The notes under the pieces were generated by a model, which was not told where the DNA came from, searched no databases, and saw only the letters and a list, made by a program, of their open reading frames with translations. Shown here one piece after another: positions 32,173-43,200 of a stretch of 64,000 nt of DNA; the first letter of the stretch is position 1, and every line of letters starts with the position of its first letter. The stretch spans positions 618,092-682,091 of the forward strand of contig KV918765.1 of NCBI GenBank assembly GCA_002049455.2. Reading direction: 5' to 3'. The stretch comes from Porphyra umbilicalis. Taxonomy: Eukaryota > Rhodophyta > Bangiophyceae > Bangiales > Bangiaceae. The position numbers and the translations under genes are program-made.

Positions 32173-32838
32173 GTGCGGCCGACACACCAGCCATACCCTT
32201 TTCCTTTCATTCTCTGGCGTGGTTGCGTGCCGCAAGTGGCGCTGGATGGCAGCCAGGCCGCGCGCTCCCCCCGTGGAGGGGTCGGCGCGGCCGTGCATCG
32301 CGGGTGGCCTGCCTTGGCAGCGGTGGCGGGGCTGTCCCACCTCTGCCGCTGGCGTTCCGGCCTTTTGCGTTGAACCAGCTCCACGGTTGACAGCGGTGGG
32401 GCCTGCGCCACGAGCGCCACCGGCCAAGCGGCCCCGCCGTTTGCGCCTCGACCCGTACTGGTCGCGTGCGGCGGTCGTGCTGGGCACGGCTGTGCGGTTG
32501 GTCGTGACGGCCGCCCCGTGTCCGCGCGCTCCTCGCGAGGCCGTCCACGGGCGTCTACCGGCCATGGGAGTTCCACCCCACTGCGCGACACGTTGTAGGC
32601 TCGAGTAGAACAATACGGGTGCTCAATTATATTAGTAGGACGTAGCGCCCTCAAAGGCAGCCGTCTGCAACTCGACGCATCTCCCGTTGCATCGCCCACT
32701 GGCGGCATCACACGACCACAGCACCGCGCGGGGATGCCAGCTGCAGCGCGGATGCGAAAACAAGCGGCGATACCCGCCGTTGGCACCGTCCCACCGGCCA
32801 CAGAGCCGCTCTCCTCCCCACCGCTCCGCGCCCCCCCC
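32173..32838. other. Convergent intergenic region
   Basis: Between the V-ATPase stop and the stop of the converging 12-Cys gene. It should contain both 3' UTRs. No gene or repeat is recognised. Confidence 0.6.
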
Positions 32839-33490
32839 TCAGTACAGGGGCACGAGCGCGGGCACCCCCCCCCGCCCCCCCCGGCCAGACAGCACGGCGC
32901 ACTCGCACAAGCCCGACGCCTCGTCCACCTCCCCAATGCACGCCAACGCGGCGAGGGAGCCGTCCACCGCGGGCGCCTCCTTGGCACACACCGACTCCCC
33001 GGCGCAGTCGCACGCATACTCGGGCGGGCACTCGCCGCGGGCACAGTAGAGCGCCACCCCGTCGGCGGGCGTCGGGTCCCCGCCGCCGCCCGCCGCCGCC
33101 AGCGTCTGCATCGTCAAGCACACGGGCGCCCCCGCCGAACCGCCGCGGGTAGTGGCGGGGGGGGGGGGGGGGCGCCCCGCGGCGCGCACGTGCACAGGTC
33201 TTGGGTGTTGACGCAGGCGGGGGGGGGTCCAGGGGGGTGGCGGCGGACGCGGCGGCGGCGGCCGCCGCCGCCGTCGTGGCCGACGCGTGCGCCATTGACG
33301 GCAAGGCGGCGGCGGCGGTGAGGGCGGGCGCCGCCGCTGCCGCCACGGCAGCGGCAGCGGCGACCGCCACCACCGACGCGGCGGTCAGGCATCGCAGCGT
33401 GGCGCGTCGGGGGCGGCAGGGGCCGGCCGCCTCGGCGCCAGCGTGGCAAACACCGGGGGGAGGGGAAAGCGCCATGGGGGCGGCGCCCAT
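32839..33490 (-). CDS. Small secreted 12-cysteine protein, member B
   Basis: Starting at 33490 (or 33475) on the minus strand is a signal peptide with a core of ASVVAVAAAAAVAAAAAPAL, then an Ala-rich spacer and a cysteine domain: ACVNTQDLCTCAPRGA, then in the final frame APVCLTMQTLAAAGGGGD, LYCARGECPPEYACDCAGES, VCAKEAP, ALACIGEVDEASGLCECAVL. It has 12 Cys in the same order as member A at 3709-4298, with identical spacing in C-x6-C-x-C and in the core C-x4-C...C-x5-C-x-C-x5-C, and a final C-x-C. Three frames are used, with switches at the G/C runs near 33226 and 33159. The stop is at 32839. It is probably extracellular; the function is unknown. Confidence 0.65.
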
Positions 33491-35930
33491 GGTGACGGGG
33501 GCGTCCGTCAACGGGCGACCGCGGCAGCGGCAGCGGCGCCGGCGGGGGCCCACCCGCCTCCCCGGTAGAGGCCTCTGGGCGGGCCGCGTCGGGACAGACG
33601 GCCGACACCCACACGGGTAGAGGGGGCGGGGACACGCTGACGCGCCGCAGAGGGGGACCCGTCGCAGCCACGTCAAGGGGGCAGGAAGGACGCTGCACAC
33701 TGGCGGGTCGGCGGCGCCCCCCGTGTTCGGGGCGCCACCCCGACCGCCCCGCGCGGGGGGCGGGCGCTCAAAAGCACGCCCGCCGGCGGGCGGCGGGCGC
33801 CCGGTCGCGCGCCCGCGCGCGCCCGCGGGGCGACGGGGCGGCCGCGGGTGGCCGCCGCGGCGGCCGCCCCGCCCCGCCGGCCGCGGCGGGCGGGGGGCGG
33901 GCGCGGCGGCCGGGACGGCGCCGCGCACGACACGGGGCGCATGGCGCGGCGGAGGGGGGGGGGGGGGGGCTCCCGCCGGCGGGAGGGGGATCTCCCCGCG
34001 GCCGCCGACGGTCGTGGCCGCCGCGGCAGGCGGCGGCTGTCGTGGCCGCCGCGGCGGACGCGGCAGCGGCGGTGATCGGCGCGGCGCTCATGAGCGCCGC
34101 GTGGACTGCGCTTGCCTTGGTCGCTGCGCCGGGAGAGGCGGCCGTGAGGCGCGGCTGTGATACACCCCTCCGGAGGGGTGCGGACTCCGCGTGGTGAGTA
34201 TCGAGCGGGCAACACAGGCAATTCAGGATGTCAAGCCAAAAGCTGAAAGAATGTCAATGAAACTGTTTGGGCTGTGTTGAGGCCGACGACGCGGTTGCTC
34301 CCACCATGGTCGGGTTGGGAAGCGCCCGGGGCGCTACGGAGGGGCGCTGATCGGGCGCCAAAACTGGAGGTAGTCGAGACGACCCGGCCTGTGACTCCCG
34401 ATGGTGGGGACCACCCGCGTCATCATGCCCCGCCCGATGAGCCATCCCCTCCCCAGAGGCTCAGAGGCACGTTCCCACCGGGACCGCACTCCGCCTGCGC
34501 CGCGGCGGGAAGAGGAGGGTGATGTGCGCCACGGGCTACCCACGCCGTCGCCATCAGAAAAACGTATGTTGGCCCGCGCCCACGGCCTGCGCGGCACGGG
34601 CGGGCGCCGTCGCGCGGCAGCGGCGCGTCGCGGCCGCGCAGCCGCCACGCAAGACGGCGCGTGGCCGCGGCACCGGCGGGGGTCGGCGAGACAGACCACG
34701 GGCGCACCGTGCACGCGCCTGTGGATCGAATCCGCGTGGGCGCGGCCGCCCGACCAAGGGGATGACCCCTCCGGCCGCGTGGGGCCGTCTCGCGCGCCCG
34801 CACGCCGTATCCGGGCCCCACGGGTGCGCCCGCCACGCCGACACGCCGACGGTGCGGACTCGCACGCGGCGGGTGGCGGCGGCCGTCGCCGCCTGGAAGC
34901 GTCCGCGACGGGCGGCACCGCCGCCACCGCGCCCGCACGGGGTCCCTTCCCACCCCACCCACGCCGCCCACGCGGCGCTCGACGGGCGGCGCACCGCAGC
35001 GCACGCCGCTGACGGCCGACGCGTCGGTGAGGGTGGCCGCTGAGGGCGGCACCGACGCCCAAAGAGACGGTGTGGGCGCGGCAGCGGCTTTTCGGCGCGC
35101 ATCCCTGGCCGCGCACGGCCTGTGGTGGGGCCCGCCCCGGATCGCCGTGGGGGCCCCAGTGGTGGGTCCGCGCCCACGCACGACGGTACGTCCGTGGCCG
35201 TGATCGTCCACGCGGCGACCGCGCCGGATCGCAGCGGGTGCGGACGTGCACGCGCACGCGCCGGAAAACCCGCCGCCAGCGGCCGCCGGCGCGTCGGGGG
35301 TGGGCGCCTCGCGACGCGGCGCGCGGCCGCCCGGTGGGGTGGTCGCCCCACGCACGGAAGGGGAATGTGGGTGTCGGGGCGGCGGCGGCGGCACACCCCC
35401 CCGGCCGACGCGCCGGCCCGCCGCGCCCCCGCTGGGGGTTGCGGCCACGCGGCACCGTGTGGGGGCCTGGCGGCCGCCGCCGCGGCCGCGGGGCCGCGCG
35501 CCGCGGCGGGTGGCCCGCGCGCACCTCGCGTGGCCGTGGCGGTTGGGGTGGCGGGCGCGGGCAGCCACGGCGGCGGGCCGCGCGTTGGCGCTCCCGGTCG
35601 TTGCGCTCCGTTGGCGGCGCGGCGGCGCCCCGCCGCGGGCGGCGGGGGTTTTCTACCCCGCATCACCGCGTCACCGACCGCCCGCAAGAACACCGCCTCG
35701 ACGGGCAACCGGAATCACTCCCTCGGCAGGCCGACCAATCGTCAAGCTGCAAATCCCCAATGGTTTTCGAGAAACACGCCGACACGGGTCGCCGCAGCGT
35801 CGAGCGCCGCCCGGTTGGGGCGCACTCGTGCACCCGGCTTGTGGCGTCCATCCCCGCGACGCGCTTCCCATCGAGACGCCCCGCCACGCGCAGCGCCGAG
35901 CTCACCGTGGCGCTCCACACGAGCGGCCGG
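33491..35930. other. GC-rich region without a supportable gene
   Basis: Long open frames on both strands are made of Arg, Pro, Ala and Gly codons, and none shows a motif. A less GC-rich patch at 34190-34280 looks like ordinary spacer. The region ends at the break point of the inverted copia fragment. Confidence 0.45.
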
Positions 35931-38829
35931 CGGCGGGGTAAGCGACCAGCGTCGGGATTGCGGCTGACACGGTAGTCAAGGCCGGTACGGGCAGCACGGC
36001 AGCGTCGGCTGGCATGGAACCGCGTGTGGGGGCGGTCGCCGGCGTGTGGCCACCACCCCCATTGGCTCCCCCGTCGCTGGTTACCGCGGCGCCGCCGGCC
36101 CCCCCGGTGCCAACGCCCCCGGCGTCGCCGTCGGACGAACCGGGTGTCCCCGTCGGCGTGATGCCAACACGCACGTTGGCGCCTCCGTCCCTGGTGCCAA
36201 CGCCCCCGTTCGCTCCCCCGTCGCTGGTTGCCCCGGCACCGTCGGCCCCCCCGGTGTAGACTCCCCCGTCGACGCCGTCGGATGAGCCGGTGATCAGCGC
36301 GGCCACATCGCCCCCGTCGCCACTGTCGCTGCCGTCGGGGCAGGAATCGGCGCTTGACCAGCCGTCCGGGAGGTAGAGGTTGACGGGCAGCGCACTGGGG
36401 CGCACGGACGCGATGGGCTCCGTCTCGTCGACGACGACGTCGCGGCGGGTGAGGATCTTGCCGGTCAGGGATGACTGGATACGTAGAGCATGGCCCCCGG
36501 CGCCGTACCCCACGACGCGACCAAGCAGCGCTTTCGGATCCAACTTGCCGGCGGAACGCGGGGGCACCATGGCGTAGGCCACGCTGCCGAGCGCGCGTAG
36601 GTTGGATAGGTCGGGCTGGCGGCCATAAAAGCGTTCGAACGGGGTGGAGACACCATCCGCTGTGGGGGACCGGTTGCGGAGAAAGTAAACGGCCATCAGG
36701 ATTTCCGCCCACAGCGCTTTGTCGAGGCCCGAGTCGAACAGCACGGCGCGCACTCGCTCCAGGATGGTACGGTTGAGGCGTTCGGCCTTCCCATTCATCT
36801 GCGGCGAGTACGGGGCGGTTGGTTCGACGCGGATACCAGTCTTCTGGAAGTAGGCGATCATCTCGGTGCTCTTGATGAGCTCCCCCGCGCCGTCGCACCG
36901 GATACTCTTGACTGTCTTGCCCGTCTGGCGTTCCAGGTGGGTGATCCAGTCCCGGAGCGCAGCGCCGGCGTCGGCCTTGGTCTTGAGCGGCGTGGCGAAG
37001 CCCATCTCGGACCAGTCGTCGAGGGCCGACATGAAGTGTACGGCACCCCCGACAGACCGATCGAACGGCCCCGCCAAGTCGACGTGCAGTTTCTCCAGCA
37101 CCTGGGTGGTCGCGCGGCCCGTGCCGTGCGGCGTGTGAGTGATGCGCGCCTTGACGCAGGGTACGCAGGGTGCGCCATCGGTGCCCGTGTCGTCGGCGAG
37201 CGCCAGGTCCATTCCGGCGACGAGCCTGGCGAGTTGCCGCACGTTTGCGTGGCCAAGGTGACCGAGGCGTCGGTGCCACAGCTGGCTCGTGACGGTCTTG
37301 CCCTTGCCGTACGCGACCGCCGCCGTTGCCGAGCCCGCACCCGACGAAGGTCCCGACAGGTCCACGGTGCGGCCGCCGTCCAGTGTGTACTGGTCATTGC
37401 CGTTGACGCGCCCGGTCGCGACGACCATGCCGTTCTGCTCCACGGTCACGTCGTCGCCCTCAAAGGTCACCTTGCCCCTCTTTGCCATGGCGCGCACGGA
37501 GAGCAGGTTGGGGGTGATGCCGGGGACGAACAGCGTGTTGCCGAGGGTGATGAACCCGCCGAGTGAGTTGGCCAGCGTGACAGAGCCCCGCCCCGGCGAA
37601 TGTACGGTGTTGCCATTGGCAATGGTCACGTCCGTCGGCGCCGAGACGTAGTCGCGGAGGCCCAAACGCATGGTGCGCATGTTGTGCGACGCCCCGGAGT
37701 CGATGAGCCACTCGGTAGGTGCCGGGTCGCCGGGGTGTACACCCACTGCCGACGCTGACGCCGTGGGGTTGACGACGCCGGTGCCACGGTGGGAGGTCGA
37801 GGCCTCGTCGTGGGTGCCTTCCGCGGCGGGGTTGAACGTCACCTTCCTGGCCGTTGCCATGAACGCGGCCGACGGCCCGGAGCCGCTGCCCGACGGGCGG
37901 TCCGGGTTCTGGGGGCACTCGGACTGGTAGTGCCCGCGTTGGTTGCATGTCCAGTAGGTGACCCGCTTCCGACGCTCCGCACGGGACAGGCGCGGTGCGG
38001 TGGCGCTCGTACCCGCGGCGCCCGCAGCACCGGCGACATGGGGGAGGGCCGCCAAGAGCGCGGCGTACGCGGCCGCGGCCGGCCCTTCCTTGTGCTCTTG
38101 GACTGCCGCCTTCTCCACCATGGCGCTCTCCACGGGGAATAGCATCGGCATCACCGTCTCCCAGCGTAGCTCCGTCTGCTGGCTAGTGAGGATCTTCTGC
38201 TCCATCAAGTAGGCCTCGCCAAGCCCCGTCATGAAGTGGAGGATGGCGGTGTTGTCGTCGATGGGGTGCCCCGCCCCCACCATCTCGGCTTGCAGCTTCT
38301 TTACGCGGCCTTGGTAGGCGAGTAGGGTCTCCCCGGGACGGATCGCGAGCGCCGCCAGCTCCTTGCTCAGCTGCAGCCGCCGTGAATTCGTCTGCGCCGT
38401 CAAGAGCGCCTCCAGCGCGTCCCACGCGGCACGCGCCGTGGTACAGTTCTGGATGGTCGGCAGGTGGTGCGGCTCCACACTCAACTTGAGCCGCCCAAAT
38501 GCCCGTCGGTTCTTTTTCTTCCACGTGTCCGCGCCAGCGGGGTCGGTCATCTCGTCCGGCTGCGGGTCCTCAATCGCGGTCCATAGCTCCTTGTCCTCTA
38601 AGGATGCTTGGAACAGAATCGCCCATGTGGCGTAATCCTTGTCTAGCTTCTCAATGCGGAGCCCGTCGGACTCGGACGGCGCCGCCATCGAATCGCCTCG
38701 GGTTGACGCAAATCCGGATCAGGTGGATGTCGGGGAGAGGGCAACTGGGTATGAACGCGTGGGTGAATGCGGCACCTTCGGCAGCGGTCACGACGAGGAG
38801 GGACGCGTCCTCGTCGGCGCTGGGCCCAT
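35931..38829 (-). mobile_element. Ty1/copia fragment, inverted, 5' leader through integrase region
   Basis: Fossil copy of the same copia family as 39836-45114, in reverse orientation. It spans the leader, gag with zinc knuckle, protease and integrase region, and then stops without RT, RNase H or any LTR. Sequence identity to the whole element is very high, so it is young. Its leader end abuts the plus-strand 3' fragment at 38830. The left junction near 35931 passes into unrelated DNA. Confidence 0.9.
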
Positions 38830-39835
38830 AACCTTCCTTGGATACAAAATCTACCGCGACCGTGCGGCGGGGACCCTCACGCTGAGCTGCCCCGGCCTGA
38901 CGACGGCGCTGCTCGAAGAGTTCTCCATGACGGACGCCAAGCCCACCAAGGTGCCGGTGCCAGTCGGCACCTCCCTCACGCGGACGGGGACGAACTTGCT
39001 CCCCGACGGCGGGCGCTACGCGGAGATGGTGGGCAGCCTCCTCTACTTGTCCACTTCCACCAGGCCGGACATCTCCTTTGCCGCCGGGCTCCTTGCCCGC
39101 TTCATGACCCAGCCAGAGGAGGGGCACTGGCACTTGGCCAAGCACGTGCTTCGGTACCTGGTCGGCACGGCCACCTTTGGCCTGCGGTACGGCACCCAGG
39201 AGGGCCTCGCCGGCGCTGTCGACGCGGACCACGGCGGCTGCCTCATCACACGCCGATCAACTACCGGGTGGGTGTTCACTCTGCACGGGGCGGCCATCTC
39301 CTGGGGGAGCAAGCGGCAGCCTACGGTATCATCTTCGACTGCCGAATCAGAGTACATCGCCGCGGCGGCTGTCACCCGCGAGGCGTTGTGGCTGCGGAAG
39401 CTGATGGCCGACCTGGGCGAGCCGACCGACGTGGTGCACGTGGCCGAGGACAACCAGGCATGCCTCGCGCTGATTGCCAACCCCGAGTCGACCGGTCGGG
39501 CCAAACACATCGACATGGCGCACCATCTCGTGCGCGAGCGGGTGGCGATGGGGGAGGTCGATTTCCATTACACCCCCGGCCGCGAGCTGGTGGCGGACGG
39601 GCTCACCAAGCCCCTGCCGGGGCCCACCTTCACCGACTTCCGCAAGCGGCTGGGGCTGGTGGGGCAGTTGACGGCGGGCACGGTGCGGCGCAGCGCCGAG
39701 TAACCGTCGGGCAGCCACGCCGCGGTTGGGGTATGCGTGCCACCATCTGGCGGCAGCTTGGGGGAGGCCGGGCGTACGGTAACCGCAGCTGTACAGCAGC
39801 GGGACGGTTACGGGTTGGACGCGGGTGTGGGGGAG
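38830..39835 (+). mobile_element. Ty1/copia 3' fragment (end of RT, RNase H, 3' untranslated part)
   Basis: Plus-strand copy of the last part of the same copia family, corresponding to about 43844-44848 of the whole element. It leads directly into the LTR at 39836, which also serves as the 5' LTR of the whole element. Sequence is practically the same as in the whole copy. It is a partial, recent copy. Confidence 0.9.
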
Positions 39836-40101
39836 TGTTGACGGCGGCCAAACACCCGTGCCCAACGGTCGGCGGATCGGCCACCGTGTCCGAGCCGCAA
39901 GTGAGATTGGACGGCCGAGATTGCATCGGGCGAGGGATTTGTGAGGGCGCAGGAATTGTGACGTGGGTGTCAGTAGTGGTGTGCGGGATTGGTGATGGGG
40001 GATTCCGCTGGGCGCCCCGCGGGGGCGCCCAGCAGCGATATGGGGTGGCGAGGAGCCGCCCCAGCCACACACCGGTAAATGGACCAACGCGTTTGTCGAC
40101 A
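39836..40101 (+). repeat. 5' LTR of the whole copia element (266 bp)
   Basis: Starts TGTTGAC and ends GTCGACA, the usual TG...CA form. It contains a perfect hairpin (ctgggcgcccc, loop gcg, ggggcgcccag). Confidence 0.92.
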
Positions 40102-40246
40102 GGTTATGGGCCCAGCGCCGACGAGGACGCGTCCCTCCTCGTCGTGACCGCTGCCGAAGGTGCCGCATTCACCCACGCGTTCATACCCAGTTGCCCTCTC
40201 CCCGACATCCACCTGATCCGGATTTGCGTCAACCCGAGGCGATTCG

Positions 40247-43200
40247 ATGGCGGCGCCGTCCGAGTCCGACGGGCTCCGCATTGAGAAGCTAGACAAGGAT
40301 TACGCCACATGGGCGATTCTGTTCCAAGCATCCTTAGAGGACAAGGAGCTATGGACCGCGATTGAGGACCCGCAGCCGGACGAGATGACCGACCCCGCTG
40401 GCGCGGACACGTGGAAGAAAAAGAACCGACGGGCATTTGGGCGGCTCAAGTTGAGTGTGGAGCCGCACCACCTGCCGACCATCCAGAACTGTACCACGGC
40501 GCGTGCCGCGTGGGACGCGCTGGAGGCGCTCTTGACGGCGCAGACGAATTCACGGCGGCTGCAGCTGAGCAAGGAGCTGGCGGCGCTCGCGATCCGTCCC
40601 GGGGAGACCCTACTCGCCTACCAAGGCCGCGTAAAGAAGCTGCAAGCCGAGATGGTGGGGGCGGGGCACCCCATCGACGACAACACCGCCATCCTCCACT
40701 TCATGACGGGGCTTGGCGAGGCCTACTTGATGGAGCAGAAGATCCTCACTAGCCAGCAGACGGAGCTACGCTGGGAGACGGTGATGCCGATGCTATTCCC
40801 CGTGGAGAGCGCCATGGTGGAGAAGGCGGCAGTCCAAGAGCACAAGGAAGGGCCGGCCGCGGCCGCGTACGCCGCGCTCTTGGCGGCCCTCCCCCATGTC
40901 GCCGGTGCTGCGGGCGCCGCGGGTACGAGCGCCACCGCACCGCGCCTGTCCCGTGCGGAGCGTCGGAAGCGGGTCACCTGCTGGACATGCAACCAACGCG
41001 GGCACTACCAGTCCGAGTGCCCCCAGAACCCGGACCGCCCGTCGGGCAGCGGCTCCGGGCCGTCGGCCGCGTTCATGGCAACGGCCAGGAAGGTGACGTT
41101 CAACCCCGCCGCGGAAGGCACCCACGACGAGGCCTCGACCTCCCACCGTGGCACCGGCGTCGTCAACCCCACGGCGTCAGCGTCGGCAGTGGGTGTACAC
41201 CCCGGCGACCCGGCACCTACCGAGTGGCTCATCGACTCCGGGGCGTCGCACAACATGCGCACCATGCGTTTGGGCCTCCGCGACTACGTCTCGGCGCCGA
41301 CGGACGTGACCATTGCCAATGGCAACACCGTACATTCGCCGGGGCGGGGCTCTGTCACGCTGGCCAACTCACTCGGCGGGTTCATCACCCTCGGCAACAC
41401 GCTGTTCGTCCCCGGCATCACCCCCAACCTGCTCTCCGTGCGCGCCATGGCAAAGAGGGGCAAGGTGACCTTTGAGGGCGACGACGTGACCGTGGAGCAG
41501 AACGGCATGGTCGTCGCGACCGGGCGCGTCAACGGCAATGACCAGTACACACTGGACGGCGGCCGCACCGTGGACCTGTCGGGACCTTCGTCGGGTGCGG
41601 GCTCGGCAACGGCGGCGGTCGCGTACGGCAAGGGCAAGACCGTCACGAGCCAGCTGTGGCACCGACGCCTCGGTCACCTTGGCCACGCAAACGTGCGGCA
41701 ACTCGCCAGGCTCGTCGCCGGAATGGACCTGGCGCTCGCCGACGACACGGGCACCGATGGCGCACCCTGCGTACCCTGCGTCAAGGCGCGCATCACCCAC
41801 ACGCCGCACGGCACGGGCCGCGCGACCACCCAGGTGCTGGAGAAACTGCACGTCGACTTGGCGGGGCCGTTCGATCGGTCTGTCGGGGGTGCCGTACACT
41901 TCATGTCGGCCCTCGACGACTGGTCCGAGATGGGCTTCGCCACGCCGCTCAAGACCAAGGCCGACGCCGGCGCTGCGCTCCGGGACTGGATCACCCACCT
42001 GGAACGCCAGACGGGCAAGACAGTCAAGAGTATCCGGTGCGACGGCGCGGGGGAGCTCATCAAGAGCACCGAGATGATCGCCTACTTCCAGAAGACTGGT
42101 ATCCGCGTCGAACCAACCGCCCCGTACTCGCCGCAGATGAATGGGAAGGCCGAACGCCTCAACCGTACCATCCTGGAGCGAGTGCGCGCCGTGCTGTTCG
42201 ACTCGGGCCTCGACAAAGCGCTGTGGGCGGAAATCCTGATGGCCGTTTACTTTCTCCGCAACCGGTCCCCCACAGCGGATGGTGTCTCCACCCCGCTCGA
42301 ACGCTTTTATGGCCGCCAGCCCGACCTATCCAACCTACGCGCGCTCGGCAGCGTGGCCTACGCCATGGTGCCCCCGCGTTCCGCCGGCAAGTTGGATCCG
42401 AAAGCGCTGCTTGGTCGCGTCGTGGGGTACGGCGCCGGGGGCCATGCTCTACGTATCCAGTCATCCCTGACCGGCAAGATCCTCACCCGCCGCGACGTCG
42501 TCGTCGACGAGACGGAGCCCATCGCATCCGTGCGCCCCAGTGCGCTGCCCGTCAACCTCTACCTCCCGGACGGCTGGTCAAGCGCCGATTCCTGCCCCGA
42601 CGGCAGCGACAGTGGCGACGGGGGCGATGTGGCCGCGCTGATCACCGGCTCATCCGACGGCGTCGACGGGGGAGTCTACACCGGGGGGGCCGACGGTGCC
42701 GGGGCAACCAGCGACGGGGGAGCGAACGGGGGCGTTGGCACCAGGGACGGAGGCGCCAACGTGCGTGTTGGCATCACGCCGACGGGGACACCCGGTTCGT
42801 CCGACGGCGACGCCGGGGGCGTTGGCACCGGGGGGGCCGGCGGCGCCGCGGTAACCAGCGACGGGGGAGCCAATGGGGGTGGTGGCCACACGCCGGCGAC
42901 CGCCCCCACACGCGGTTCCATGCCAGCCGACGCTGCCGTGCTGCCCGTACCGGCCTTGACTACCGTGTCAGCCGCAATCCCGACGCTGGTCGCTTACCCC
43001 GCCGCCGACCCGCCCGGGCACGGGTACTCCCTCCGCTCGCGCCCTGGCCCTTTTCCGCCGGGTCCATCGGCCCAAGTCGCGGCTGCGCCGGCAGCCCCCA
43101 AGCCCATGTCAATCGCCGAGGCCGTCGCCCGCCCCGACTGGGACGCCGCCCCGCCCAAGACGCGCACTGCGGCTCTGTCTCGCCCAGACGCACACCTGTG

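Noticed and set aside
34334-35708. Minus-strand frames of 380-396 codons in 34334-35708
   Set aside because: Three overlapping frames are equally open and equally Arg/Pro/Gly-rich, so length alone is not evidence of coding.
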